NCBI GenBank assembly: GCA_018268015.1
Contig: JAFDXJ010000050.1
Location: 1-64,000 of the forward strand
Direction: 5' to 3'
Source of the DNA: Bacteroidota bacterium
Lineage (GTDB): Bacteria > Bacteroidota > Bacteroidia > Chitinophagales > Chitinophagaceae
Length of the DNA stretch: 64,000 nucleotides
Positions 28,485 to 36,912 of the stretch are shown here, one piece after another. Position 1 is the stretch's first letter, and the number at the start of each line of letters is the position of its first letter. A program made the translations under genes and the position numbers. The notes below the pieces were generated by a model. The model had not been told where the DNA came from, did not search any database, and was given only the letters and a program-made list of their open reading frames with translations.

Positions 28485-28515
28485 CAAAAATAATATAGTT
28501 ACATTCGCCAGCAAG
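28485..28515 (-). promoter_or_regulatory. promoter of the Nudix gene
   Basis: On the minus strand CTTG (28512-28515), 19 bases, then TATTTTTG (28485-28492), an exact TAnnTTTG box. Transcript would have a leader of roughly 35 bases. It overlaps the proposed pyrE box on the other strand. Confidence 0.45.
28500..28507 (+). promoter_or_regulatory. -7-like box TACATTCG upstream of pyrE
   Basis: One mismatch to TAnnTTTG (C for T at position 7), ending 20 bases before the pyrE ATG. No clear -33 element. Confidence 0.3.
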
Positions 28516-28527
28516 AATTTAATAGAT

Positions 28528-29157
28528 ATGCTACCTGATCAAAAAACTGTTGCGGAAAAATTATTAGCAGCCGGCGCTGTTAAGTTAAGCCCTGATGCAC
28601 CCTTTACCTGGGCCAGTGGTTGGAAAAGCCCCATTTACTGTGATAACAGGAAATTATTATCCCTTCCTTATACCCGCGATTTTATTAAAAGCGAATTATG
28701 TAATTTGATTTTTGAGAAGTTCAATGATGCAGCTGTTTTGGCTGGTGTAGCTACTGCCGGCATTGCCTGGAGCGCCATGACGGCTGATCAGTTGAAACTC
28801 CCTTTGGTTTATGTACGGCCCAAACCAAAGGAACATGGATTAGGAAATCAAATAGAGGGAATGTTGCAGGAAGGTCAGGATGTAGTCGTTATAGAAGATT
28901 TGATATCTACAGGTAAAAGCAGTTTATTGGTAGTAGATGTTTTGCGAAAAGCCGGAGTGAATATTTTAGGGATGGTCTCCATTTTTAATTATGGTTTTTA
29001 TGAAGCAGATATTGCTTTTAGAGAAAAAGAAGTTCCTATATTTTCATTATCGAATTATGAAACCATGATTGAGCTGGCGATCGAAAAAGGGATCGTACAC
29101 CCGGAACAGGAAGCGGTCTTAAAGGATTGGAGGAAGAATCCGGCAGGTTGGGGGTAG
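28528..29157 (+). CDS. pyrE: orotate phosphoribosyltransferase
   Basis: 209-aa enzyme converting orotate and PRPP to OMP. The PRPP-binding motif DVVVIEDLISTGKSSLLVV and the N-terminal FTWASGWKSPIYCDNRKLLS are diagnostic of PyrE, and PKPKEHGLGNQIEG is the catalytic loop. Separated from pyrR-pyrB-coaD by the oppositely oriented Nudix gene, so transcribed independently. Confidence 0.96.
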   Translation: MLPDQKTVAEKLLAAGAVKLSPDAPFTWASGWKSPIYCDNRKLLSLPYTRDFIKSELCNLIFEKFNDAAVLAGVATAGIAWSAMTADQLKLPLVYVRPKPKEHGLGNQIEGMLQEGQDVVVIEDLISTGKSSLLVVDVLRKAGVNILGMVSIFNYGFYEADIAFREKEVPIFSLSNYETMIELAIEKGIVHPEQEAVLKDWRKNPAGWG

Positions 29158-29299
29158 ATAAGTATTCAAGGTTTCATGTAATTAAATGAAATTCAAATTT
29201 TTTATTCCACATAAGTAGTTAAAACTGTATTTTATTACCATCGCAAAAAGGAAGGTGCAATGGCGTTTTTCCTTATAAGATTTTTTTAAAAATATTAGC

Positions 29300-30763
29300 T
29301 TAATAAATGGGCTTATGATAATTCGGATTTAAGTCATAGCAAAATAATTGAAGCCACGATGCTAATATTGCAGAACCCAAATCCCCATTTAAGATGAGTT
29401 GTTCGATGGTTTGCCCCATGTAATGTGATAAATAACCGGCAGTTTGATTCTGGCTTTGGGTGGTGTTGATAAAATTTTCCATATTATCAAAACCTGCAAA
29501 CCAAGACGTTTCTTCTATCACGAGTGGTTTTTCTGTCTGGTTATTGGACACAAAAGCAAATGCTGCATTCATTTTTCCATCTTCCGGGTATAAATGGGCG
29601 CTGTTGTAGTCCAGTTGGTCATTAAAAACGGTAGTCACGCCGAGTGCAATAAAACCAATTGTTACAGGAGTTCTGCTATCTTCTTCACGTATCGCATTTT
29701 TTAATGTGGTGATCCAGCTTCTGGTTACAGTTTGCCAAGATCTTCCTGCCGGAGTACGAGTCAAATTTTGAACAAATTAATAACCTCCATAAGGCTGCCC
29801 GGGTAACCAAAGATTTGTTTTTGAGGAAGGTGTGACCGGTTCATTCATGAGATTGTAAGCAAATACATTGTTATAGTTTTTTGCAACACCGGCTATAGCA
29901 TTCCAAAATACAGCCTGGGTTGCCCATCGTGACTGTTCATCCATGGCATCATACCAGGCAGGTTGGTCCTCTAAGATATAAGCGCCTAAGCCCGTGATGT
30001 CAAGATACAAACCATACGTGCCTGCAAATTCAATTTCATCCTTCAGCCTTGAAAGGGCCTGCTGGTTGGGAGTTACTGCATCGGTCATAAAACGATTGTA
30101 TTGTAAGTGAATACGTACAATATTCACCCCCAGCGCTTTCATTTCACGGAAGTCCTGTTTGATTATTTCCCAGGTAGCAGGATCATTCCAATTATCATCC
30201 ACGAGCCGGAGTTGATCTGTGTTTGTATAATTTACGCCCCATGGAATGAATGCATTCCCATTAGCATCCACAAAATTTTTTCCCTGAACATGAATAGGGG
30301 AGAGGTTGTACTTTTCTTCGCTGGACGTATTTATAAAAAGTATGGGTTTACCTCTGAAAGAAGAAGGCATGGTAGACTTCCCGGTTATAGAAACCGGGCC
30401 TTTAAGCGTTACAAAACTTCGGGAAACAAAACTTCCTTTTTGTAGTGTAAAAACATGCGGGGTCGTTTTATTACCCGTTGTGAGATCATAGTTCAACACC
30501 AGGCTGCCATTGAGTTGCAATGCATTCGCAGAATCATTCCCGGCACTTACCCAAAAGGCAATTTCATAATTATACGTATCATTTTTCACCGAATCCAGTT
30601 TACGTATTACGGAATGCACAATGAAAAAATTTGCACCTGCTTTATTTTCTAACAAATTATTGCTTGTGTCCTGTTGTATCGGTGTCACTTCTTTTTTACA
30701 AGCCTGGAGAAATAGCAGGAAAATGATCAGGATGGAATTGAAGCGTAAAATATTTTTAATCAT
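29300..30763 (-). pseudogene. cellulase-like (GH5-type) lipoprotein gene with one in-frame stop
   Basis: Read through, 487 residues: lipoprotein signal (LLFLQAC, Cys22), an accessory beta domain (about 40-150), then a TIM-barrel glycosidase beginning HVQGKNFVDANGNAFIPWGVNYTN. The acid/base Glu lies in LMNEP (residue 308) and the nucleophile candidate in VIEETSWF (417/418). A TAA at 29777-29779 (codon 329) interrupts it between the two catalytic residues; the same frame continues without shift (FVQNLTRTPAGRSW), so this is a single nonsense change or a base-call error, not a frameshift. The start is ATG 30763; the longer frame begins with an unlikely TTG. The truncated product would lack the nucleophile. 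The exact GH family is tentative. Confidence 0.8.
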
Positions 30764-30867
30764 AAAATAGATTTTCGCAGTTAGAAAAATGATGTTTGAA
30801 ATTGAATTGGAATGAAAGTTTAAAATTAATAAAATATAATTAAAGGATTTTGTGTCAATCAAAGTTT

Positions 30868-31149
30868 TTAACTTACGGAAATTATCGTTATATAGACTGA
30901 CTCAACATGAATTATGGAGTTTCTTCTTTTTTTGAATGAGCCAAATAATTCTCCATGAGGAATATTTAATACTTTAAAATCTCGTTTTCATGAGCATTCT
31001 TTTTAAGTATAAGGGAAGTATCTGTTACAGCAAAGACATCGCCCTTATTGATCTTGCTATTGTATTTATCATAGACGCGTACAAATAGATTTTTTTGTAC
31101 ACAAGCGTTTAACTGAAGAGCGATGCAATAATATAAAAAGCTTTTTCAT
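30868..31149 (-). pseudogene. decayed small lipoprotein gene with at least two frameshifts
   Basis: From ATG 31149 the coding strand reads MKKLFILL, then a +1 shift near 31126 restores IALQLNAC (lipobox) and continues VQKNLFVRVYDKYNSKINKG, then DVFAVTDTSLILKKN to a stop at 30966-30968. A second shift near 30980 leads into FKVLNIPHGELFGSFKKRR and on to a stop at 30868. The spliced product looks like a short Bacteroidota lipoprotein with a TDTSLIL...IP...FKKRR pattern I associate with small uncharacterised envelope proteins. Lipid signal plus coherent amino-acid composition across three frames argues for a real but broken gene; reconstruction by eye is uncertain. Confidence 0.5.
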
Positions 31150-31423
31150 GATGTTTAATTTAAATGATAAATAATCTTTTAAGCTTTAAAGATCTAGAAC
31201 AAAATCCTCCTGTCTCTTAAGGTATTTTCTATTACTGTAACCTTTTTGTCTTGGTAGAAAGGGTAGAGGAGAAGGCGTAATTTTTTTTATAAAAAAATAT
31301 ACCCGATATACAATTCGTATTACTGATTTGTATTTTGTTCATCTGGACTTGTAGTTGAATACTTCTGTTTGTTATGCTGAAAATTCCAATGATGTAGAAT
31401 GCAATATGAGGAATTGTAGATGA

Positions 31424-31456
31424 AAATGCTCCCGGGATTTTCCCGGGAGCATTTTT
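31424..31456 (-). terminator. strong intrinsic terminator of the tRNA operon
   Basis: A perfect 15-bp stem: AAAATGCTCCCGGGA (31424-31438) with TCCCGGGAGCATTTT (31442-31456) and a three-base loop. It lies 33 bases downstream of tRNA-Leu on the minus strand. The A/T arms make it symmetrical, so it may also work on the other strand. Confidence 0.9.
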
Positions 31457-31488
31457 GAAATCACTTTAAAAAATTTTGGATGAAGATG

Positions 31489-31574
31489 TGCCCCAGGCGG
31501 GACTTGAACCCGCACGATCGTTTCGGATCACAGGATTTTAAGTCCTGCGTGTCTACCAGTTCCACCACCAGGGC
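31489..31574 (-). tRNA. tRNA-Leu (anticodon UAA)
   Basis: 86 nt on the minus strand. The acceptor stem GCCCTGG pairs with CTGGGGC, with discriminator A. The anticodon stem CAGGA/TCCTG encloses the loop CTTAAAA, giving anticodon TAA. There is a long variable arm (GATCCGAAACGATC) and a T loop GGTTCAAGTCC, as expected for a class II leucine tRNA. The 3' CCA is not encoded. Second gene of the tRNA-Gly/tRNA-Leu transcript. Confidence 0.95.
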
Positions 31575-31599
31575 TAAAATAGGTGAGAGGGAAATAGTG

Positions 31600-31672
<73 letters not shown>

Positions 31673-31698
31673 TTATGAAAAAAAGAACTTAAGGCTTG

Positions 31699-31728
31699 CA
31701 AAAATAAGCTTCTGCAATTCACTGCAAA
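31699..31728 (-). promoter_or_regulatory. promoter of the tRNA-Gly/tRNA-Leu operon
   Basis: On the minus strand TTTG (31725-31728), 18 bases, then TATTTTTG (31699-31706), an exact -7 match. The first tRNA begins 26 bases further on. Confidence 0.6.
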
Positions 31729-31742
31729 ATAAAAATGGAAAT

Positions 31743-31946
31743 TTATTTGTACTGGGGTGTATATAATGTACTGCTCTGGATTTCTACATCCGGTTTCCCC
31801 TTATAACGATGTTGATATAACTGAAAACACATACCTACAAATAAGGCTATCGTACAAAATAATTGTACATAGAAAATAAACCTGGATGAACTGACCCAAT
31901 TGTAACGAATATCTTTTTCTTTACTTTTTTCTACATCGTATATCAT
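31743..31946 (-). CDS. small single-span membrane protein, unknown function
   Basis: 67 residues from ATG 31946: a charged N-terminus (MIYDVEKSKEKDIRYNW), one membrane helix (about residues 23-43, FIFYVQLFCTIALFVGMCF), then a polar tail. The frame extends seven codons further to a TTG, but an exact -7 box TATTTTTG (31965-31972) lies there, 18 bases before the ATG. Not recognised as a named family. Short length keeps confidence moderate. Confidence 0.5.
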   Translation of the reverse strand: MIYDVEKSKEKDIRYNWVSSSRFIFYVQLFCTIALFVGMCFQLYQHRYKGKPDVEIQSSTLYTPQYK

Positions 31947-31964
31947 AAAAAAAAATTTACACTG

Positions 31965-31972
31965 CAAAAATA
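31965..31972 (-). promoter_or_regulatory. -7 box TATTTTTG upstream of the small membrane protein
   Basis: Exact TAnnTTTG match on the minus strand, 18 bases before ATG 31946, in the gap after the glycosyltransferase stop. No -33 element recognised. Confidence 0.35.
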
Positions 31973-31976
31973 AGGT

Positions 31977-33017
31977 TCATGCCTTTATATCCAAGTTCTT
32001 TTTTATTATTTTGGAAAAATACTTTTTCCCTTCCACATAATAGGCCCATGCCAGTAATCCTTGATATACACCTGGATACTTTCTGATATTTCTTCGTTTA
32101 TTTTTTATCATTTTCTTACCGGGCAAAGGAGAAAAGATAATGATCATCCATGCACGCATGACTGCTCCCGCATCTCCGGAACGGCCACTTAATAAGGATT
32201 TTAGCACATATAGCAGATCCAGCATAAAGCGAGTGGGAAATATCCAAATCTTTTCACTGAAAGGTAAATGCATGGACAACATCCAAAGGTTATTGCGGAA
32301 ATTCAGAAACACTTTTCGGCTGTTTCCCTGGGGCAAAGTGCCTCCCCCTACATGATAAACCACGGATTCGGGGCAATAACTGATTTTTAATCCGGTTTCA
32401 TGAATACGCCAGCATAATTCAATTTCTTCCATATGTGCAAAAAAAGCTTCATGGAACCCTCCAAGCTTTTCAAAAACCTCCCGGCGAATAAAAAGAGCAG
32501 CACCACTTGCCCAAAATACTTCTGAAGGATCATCATATTGACCCTCATCTTTTTCGCAAGTATCGAAAATCCTACCTCGGGCAAAGGGATAACCAAGCAT
32601 ATCTATCCAGCCGCCGGCTGCGCCTGCATATTCAAAAGTATCCGGGTTTTTAAAGGAAAGAATTTTGGGTTGGCAGGCAGCGATCTCCAGGTTGTTTTCC
32701 ATCATTTTAATAACCGGCTCAATCCAGTTGGGAGTAACTTCAATGTCTGAATTAAGTAAAACAAAGAAATCTTCTTTTAAATCTTTTAGGGCATTATTAT
32801 AACCGCCTGCATATCCGGTATTAAGAGTTAATTGGATTCGTGAAATTTCCGGAAAATTTGATTTTAGAAAAGTGACTGAATCATCTGTGGAAGCATTATC
32901 CGCTACATAAATTTTTGCTTCTGAATAATTGTTGCCGATCACACAGGGCAAAAACTTTTCCAGGTATTGCCTGCCATTGAAATTCAGGATAACAATTGCA
33001 ACTCGATATTTCTCCAA
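31977..33017 (-). CDS. GT2 family glycosyltransferase (TTG start)
   Basis: 346-aa GT-A fold transferase: VAIVILNFNGRQYLEKFL at the N-terminus, ADNASTDDS, the metal-binding NSDIEV in place of a strict DxD, and FAHMEEIELCWRIHETGLKI as the acceptor-side motif. This pattern is typical of rhamnosyltransferase-like GT2 enzymes of cell-surface glycan synthesis; sugar specificity is unknown. No ATG precedes the conserved N-terminus in this frame, so TTG 33017 is chosen. An exact -7 box (TATTTTTG, 33029-33036) lies only 11 bases upstream, implying a nearly leaderless mRNA. Confidence 0.88.
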   Translation of the reverse strand: MEKYRVAIVILNFNGRQYLEKFLPCVIGNNYSEAKIYVADNASTDDSVTFLKSNFPEISRIQLTLNTGYAGGYNNALKDLKEDFFVLLNSDIEVTPNWIEPVIKMMENNLEIAACQPKILSFKNPDTFEYAGAAGGWIDMLGYPFARGRIFDTCEKDEGQYDDPSEVFWASGAALFIRREVFEKLGGFHEAFFAHMEEIELCWRIHETGLKISYCPESVVYHVGGGTLPQGNSRKVFLNFRNNLWMLSMHLPFSEKIWIFPTRFMLDLLYVLKSLLSGRSGDAGAVMRAWMIIIFSPLPGKKMIKNKRRNIRKYPGVYQGLLAWAYYVEGKKYFSKIIKKNLDIKA

Positions 33018-33028
33018 ACGTTTTTTTT

Positions 33029-33036
33029 CAAAAATA
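33029..33036 (-). promoter_or_regulatory. -7 box TATTTTTG upstream of the GT2 gene
   Basis: Exact TAnnTTTG match on the minus strand, ending 11 bases before the TTG start. No -33 TTTG at the usual distance, so weak support. Confidence 0.3.
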
Positions 33037-33144
33037 ATGCAAGCAAAGATTATGTATGAACTTTATTCCAATTTCCACATGATATTTAATGCAGATCATG
33101 TATCTTCATAGAAAGATGATCTGTATACTTTTTAAAATCACTAC

Positions 33145-34047
33145 ATGTTTGCAGTAACCATTTTGGGGAATAATTCCGCATTGCCGGCCCATGAAAGGCA
33201 TCCTACTGCACAGGTTGTAACTATAGATGACAGGTTACTATTGATTGACTGTGGTGAAGGGACACAAATGCAAATGAGCCGCTATAAAATTAAAAGGAGC
33301 AAGATTAGCCATATTTTTATTTCTCATTTACATGGCGATCATTATTATGGATTAATTGGTTTATTAACGAGTTACAGTCTTCAAAACAGAGAAACTCCGT
33401 TGCACATCTATGCCCCTCCGGGACTGGAAAAAATTATTCAATTACAATTGGATATTGTGCATGCTATTTTACCTTATGAACTGGTATTTCATTGTATTAC
33501 CTGTGAAGAAATGTTGGTGGATGAAGAAAAATTTTCAGTGAGTTGCTTCCATGTACAACACCGTGTTCCTTGCTATGGGTTTATTGTTACTGAAAAAAAG
33601 AAACCACGCAAACTCGATTTAAAGACGATAGAAGCATATTCCATTCCGGTTAGTTTTTATAACAATTTGTCTATGGGAGAAGACTACGTTACTTCAAATG
33701 GAGAAGTTATTAAAAATGAATTGTTAACTAAACCTCATGCTTTGCCTAAAAAATATGCTTATTGTGCGGATACAAAATTTTATCCGCCCATGGCAAAAAT
33801 TGTTCAGGGAGCAGAGCTCCTTTATCATGAAGCGACCTACCTGGATAATTTGAGAGAAAGAGCTATTGAGCGTTTTCATTCAACTTCTGTGCAAGCTGCT
33901 GAATTTGCAAAACTATCGGATGTGAAAAAATTGTTGATTGGGCATTTCAGCAGTAAATATGAAGTTTTGGAGGATTTTTTAACTGAAACGGTTCCTATAT
34001 TTCCACTTACAGAAATCGCCACTGAGGGCGTCACTTTTATCATTTAA
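33145..34047 (+). CDS. rnz: ribonuclease Z
   Basis: 300-aa metallo-beta-lactamase-fold endonuclease that matures tRNA 3' ends, consistent with local tRNAs lacking encoded CCA. The zinc motif SHLHGDHYYGLIGLL (HxHxDH) is at about residue 61. The PxKxxRxL exosite-like KKPRKLDLKTIEAY, the CADTKF motif and the closing IGHFSSKY His are all present. Normal length for the short bacterial form. Divergent from the GT2 gene. Confidence 0.95.
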   Translation: MFAVTILGNNSALPAHERHPTAQVVTIDDRLLLIDCGEGTQMQMSRYKIKRSKISHIFISHLHGDHYYGLIGLLTSYSLQNRETPLHIYAPPGLEKIIQLQLDIVHAILPYELVFHCITCEEMLVDEEKFSVSCFHVQHRVPCYGFIVTEKKKPRKLDLKTIEAYSIPVSFYNNLSMGEDYVTSNGEVIKNELLTKPHALPKKYAYCADTKFYPPMAKIVQGAELLYHEATYLDNLRERAIERFHSTSVQAAEFAKLSDVKKLLIGHFSSKYEVLEDFLTETVPIFPLTEIATEGVTFII

Positions 34048-34993
34048 AATTTAAGGATAAATGCTGAATCATATCTGATGTCATTTTCCCCAGATCATAT
34101 TGATGTTTCCAACCCCAGTCTTTTTTTGTTTTTAAATCATCTATGCTTTGTGGCCAGCTTTCGGCAATTTTTTGCCGATAATCCGGCGCATAATTTATTT
34201 TAAATGATGGTATATGCTTTTTTATTTCTTTGGCAATATCTTTAGGTGAGAAGCTGATACCGGAAAGATTATAGGAATTATGGATTTTGATTTTTTTAGC
34301 CGGCGCTTCCATTAATTCTATTGTGGCCCGAATGGCATCCGGCATATACATCATAGGTAAATAGGTATTGGCGCTGAGGAAACAGGTATATTGTTGTTTC
34401 CTTAAGGCCTCATAAAATATTTCAACCGCATAATCAGTAGTGCCGCCACCGGGTTCGGATTTATAAGAAATTAAACCGGGATATCTCAGACTTCGAACGT
34501 CCACGCCATACTTTTGGAAATAATAATTGCACCAGTTTTCACCGGCTAATTTGCTGATTCCATATACTGTGGTGGGTTCAATAATGGTTTGTTGAGGGCA
34601 ATTCTTTTTGGGCGAGCTAGGCCCAAAAACGGCAATGGAAGATGGCCAGTAAACTTTTTGTAATTTTTCTTCACGGGCTATTTCCAAAATATTTAATAGG
34701 CCTTTCATATTCAGATCCCAGGCGATCATGGGTTTTTTTTCTCCGGTAGCAGAAAGAACTGCAGCCAATAAATAGACTTGTGTAATCTTTTGCTTTTTAA
34801 TGATATCCTGCAATTTTTCTTTATCCATCACACTCATTTGAATATATGGACCGGTACCCTTTAATAAGATGCTTTCTTCGCGCAGGTCACTGGCAATGAC
34901 ATTATTCTTACCAAAGGCTTCTCTTAAAGCAAGTGTGAGTTCCACACCTATTTGGCCGCAGGCCCCAATTACTAAAATTTTATCTTTAGCCAT
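34040..34993 (-). CDS. L-threonine 3-dehydrogenase, short-chain (epimerase-like) type
   Basis: 317-aa NAD-dependent enzyme of the extended SDR family. It carries the nucleotide motif ILVIGACGQIGVELT, the Ser of WPSSIAVFGPSSPK and the catalytic Tyr-x3-Lys in TTVYGISKLAGE. GGGTTDYAVEIFYEAL is characteristic of the Flavobacterium-type threonine dehydrogenases rather than sugar epimerases. Probable reaction: threonine to 2-amino-3-ketobutyrate. Start ATG 34993; a longer frame would begin at TTG. The 3' end overlaps rnz by eight bases, tail to tail. Confidence 0.85.
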   Translation of the reverse strand: MAKDKILVIGACGQIGVELTLALREAFGKNNVIASDLREESILLKGTGPYIQMSVMDKEKLQDIIKKQKITQVYLLAAVLSATGEKKPMIAWDLNMKGLLNILEIAREEKLQKVYWPSSIAVFGPSSPKKNCPQQTIIEPTTVYGISKLAGENWCNYYFQKYGVDVRSLRYPGLISYKSEPGGGTTDYAVEIFYEALRKQQYTCFLSANTYLPMMYMPDAIRATIELMEAPAKKIKIHNSYNLSGISFSPKDIAKEIKKHIPSFKINYAPDYRQKIAESWPQSIDDLKTKKDWGWKHQYDLGKMTSDMIQHLSLNFK

Positions 34994-35034
34994 AGGATGT
35001 TTTTTATACAAAGCAAAGAAAGTAAAGTTTACTG

Positions 35035-35042
35035 TAATTTCG
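35035..35042 (+). promoter_or_regulatory. -7-like box TAATTTCG upstream of kdsA
   Basis: One mismatch to TAnnTTTG, ending 21 bases before the kdsA ATG. No convincing -33 element. Confidence 0.3.
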
Positions 35043-35063
35043 TTGTCACTTTAATAAAATTCT

Positions 35064-35897
35064 ATGGTAGCTGATTTTTTGAAAAACGTATTTCATCAAC
35101 AAGAATATAATCCTGCTCAGTTTTTTCTCATGGCAGGGCCTTGTGTTATTGAAAGTGAGCAACTATTGATGGATGTTGCTTCTTCTGTCTCTGCCTCCTG
35201 TAAAAAGCTTGGCATTCCATTTATTTTTAAATCAAGTTACCGAAAAGCAAATAGGACCAGTTCATCCTCTTTTACGGGTATTGGTGATGATCGGGCCTTA
35301 CAGTTCTTAAAAAAAGCAGGAGAGAAATTTTCTATTCCTACGGTTACTGATATTCATGCACATGATGAAGCAGCTATGGCTGCTGAATATGCTGATGTAT
35401 TGCAGATACCGGCATTTCTGTGCAGGCAAACGGATCTGCTTGAGGCTGCTGCCAAAACTGGGAAAATCATAAATGTCAAAAAAGGGCAGTTTACCAGTGG
35501 GGCAGCCATGAAATTTGCTGTAGATAAAATCAAAAGAGCAGGTAATGACAAAGTTATGCTCACAGAAAGGGGAAATAGTTTTGGTTACCAGGATTTAATT
35601 GTGGATTATAGAAATATTCCGATAATGAAGGAGTTGGGTGTTCCTGTAGTAATGGATTGTACACATAGTTTACAACAACCCAATTTAAGTTCCGGTATTA
35701 CGGGAGGTAATCCGGAAATGATTTCTACCATTGCTAAAGCGGCTATTGCAACAGGTTCAGATGGATTATTTATAGAAACACATCCGGATCCATCCAAAGC
35801 CAAGAGTGATGGCGCCAATATGTTGATTTTGGATAAGCTGGAATCTTTGCTGGAGGAATTAATACCGATTCGGGAAGCCATCTTAAAAAATAAATAG
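35064..35897 (+). CDS. kdsA: 3-deoxy-8-phosphooctulonate synthase
   Basis: 277-aa enzyme that condenses PEP with arabinose 5-phosphate to Kdo-8-phosphate for lipopolysaccharide. Signatures: MAGPCVIESE, KSSYRKANRTSSSSFTG, PAFLCRQTDLL, NVKKGQF, and DCTHSLQQPN followed by GLFIETHPDP. The Cys of AGPC and the C-terminal DGAN motif suggest the metal-dependent class, but that split is hard to judge by eye. It indicates a Gram-negative Kdo-containing envelope. Ends four bases from the convergent araC gene. Confidence 0.95.
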   Translation: MVADFLKNVFHQQEYNPAQFFLMAGPCVIESEQLLMDVASSVSASCKKLGIPFIFKSSYRKANRTSSSSFTGIGDDRALQFLKKAGEKFSIPTVTDIHAHDEAAMAAEYADVLQIPAFLCRQTDLLEAAAKTGKIINVKKGQFTSGAAMKFAVDKIKRAGNDKVMLTERGNSFGYQDLIVDYRNIPIMKELGVPVVMDCTHSLQQPNLSSGITGGNPEMISTIAKAAIATGSDGLFIETHPDPSKAKSDGANMLILDKLESLLEELIPIREAILKNK

Positions 35898-35901
35898 TTT
35901 T

Positions 35902-36912
35902 TTATTTTAGATGGTCTAATTTATGTTCGTTATGCGCCCAGTCTTTTGGTAATATACCAAATTCTTTTTTAAATGCTGCTGCAAAATGGCCAAGATTTGA
36001 ATAGCCGATTAATTTACCTACTTCCATAATAGAATGGCCTCCTTTTTTTAAAATATTTTTTGCCTGAAGCATCCTGTATTTTTGGAAATATTCATATACC
36101 GGCATTCCATAAAAATTACGAAACTGTTTTTTAAATTTTGTAGGACTCATTCCGGCCATTTTGGAAAGGCTGGCGATTGTTATTGCCGGTTCGGAGAAAT
36201 TCTTTACAAGTTCTGATTCTGCCTGAATCATGGCGTTGACTTCATCACCTTTAATTTTCGCTACGACGATACCGGTTTTTAATTTTTCATGAAAATTAAC
36301 CAGCATTCTTTCCAGTAATAATAATATCCGATTATAAATAAACTGTATTGTAACCGGATTTTTTTTATGCTCGCCGATGATCTCTTCAATAATAGCCCGG
36401 TAAGTGGAATCTACAAATTCCACTTGCTCACCATGTAGTTCACGATAATAGTAATTGGAAGTGAATTTTTCAAAAACAGCGGGCGAAATAAATTGATGAA
36501 TAATGTTTTTGTGAAATAAAACAGATACACTATTTATTTTAATACCTGCCGGGATATGTATCTTAGAAATAAAAGAGGAATTGCTTAGGAATATAATGTG
36601 GTTTAATAAGGTTTGATGCTGCAAATAAAAAACAGGAGCCGCATGATGGCCTTCCTCAAATGAAATATCAAAAAAATGGAGAATAAAATATTGTTGATTT
36701 AAATTCGGTTCCCTTTGAAGTACCAGGTCTTCATGAAAAGTACAATTCATGATCATTACAGAAATATCATCTTGTAATTGATAAGCATTGATAGTTCCAG
36801 TGCCTGATTCCGGAGGTATAATCAGCTCACCATCGGAAGATGAAGAACCCAATGATTGAGCAATCTTTTTAACAAGCAGTTCAAATCCTTTTTCTTTATA
36901 AATTACTTTCAT
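35902..36912 (-). CDS. AraC family transcriptional regulator (second of a pair)
   Basis: 336-aa regulator. The C-terminal AraC DNA-binding domain (about residues 235-330) has two helix-turn-helix units: ITIASLSKMAGMSPTKFKKQF and MEVGKLIGYSNLGHFAAAFKKEFG, followed by PKDWAH. The N-terminal 200 residues (IIPPESGTGTINAYQLQDDISVMI...) do not look like a standard cupin AraC arm and are shared in outline with the neighbouring paralog. Its ATG overlaps the stop of the upstream araC gene by one base (TAATG), so the two are translationally coupled. Ligand and targets unknown. Confidence 0.88.
   Translation of the reverse strand: MKVIYKEKGFELLVKKIAQSLGSSSSDGELIIPPESGTGTINAYQLQDDISVMIMNCTFHEDLVLQREPNLNQQYFILHFFDISFEEGHHAAPVFYLQHQTLLNHIIFLSNSSFISKIHIPAGIKINSVSVLFHKNIIHQFISPAVFEKFTSNYYYRELHGEQVEFVDSTYRAIIEEIIGEHKKNPVTIQFIYNRILLLLERMLVNFHEKLKTGIVVAKIKGDEVNAMIQAESELVKNFSEPAITIASLSKMAGMSPTKFKKQFRNFYGMPVYEYFQKYRMLQAKNILKKGGHSIMEVGKLIGYSNLGHFAAAFKKEFGILPKDWAHNEHKLDHLK

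Noticed and set aside
29300-29764. Separate 154-aa protein starting at TTG 29764
   Set aside because: It is the in-frame continuation of the cellulase-like gene after its premature TAA, not an independent gene.
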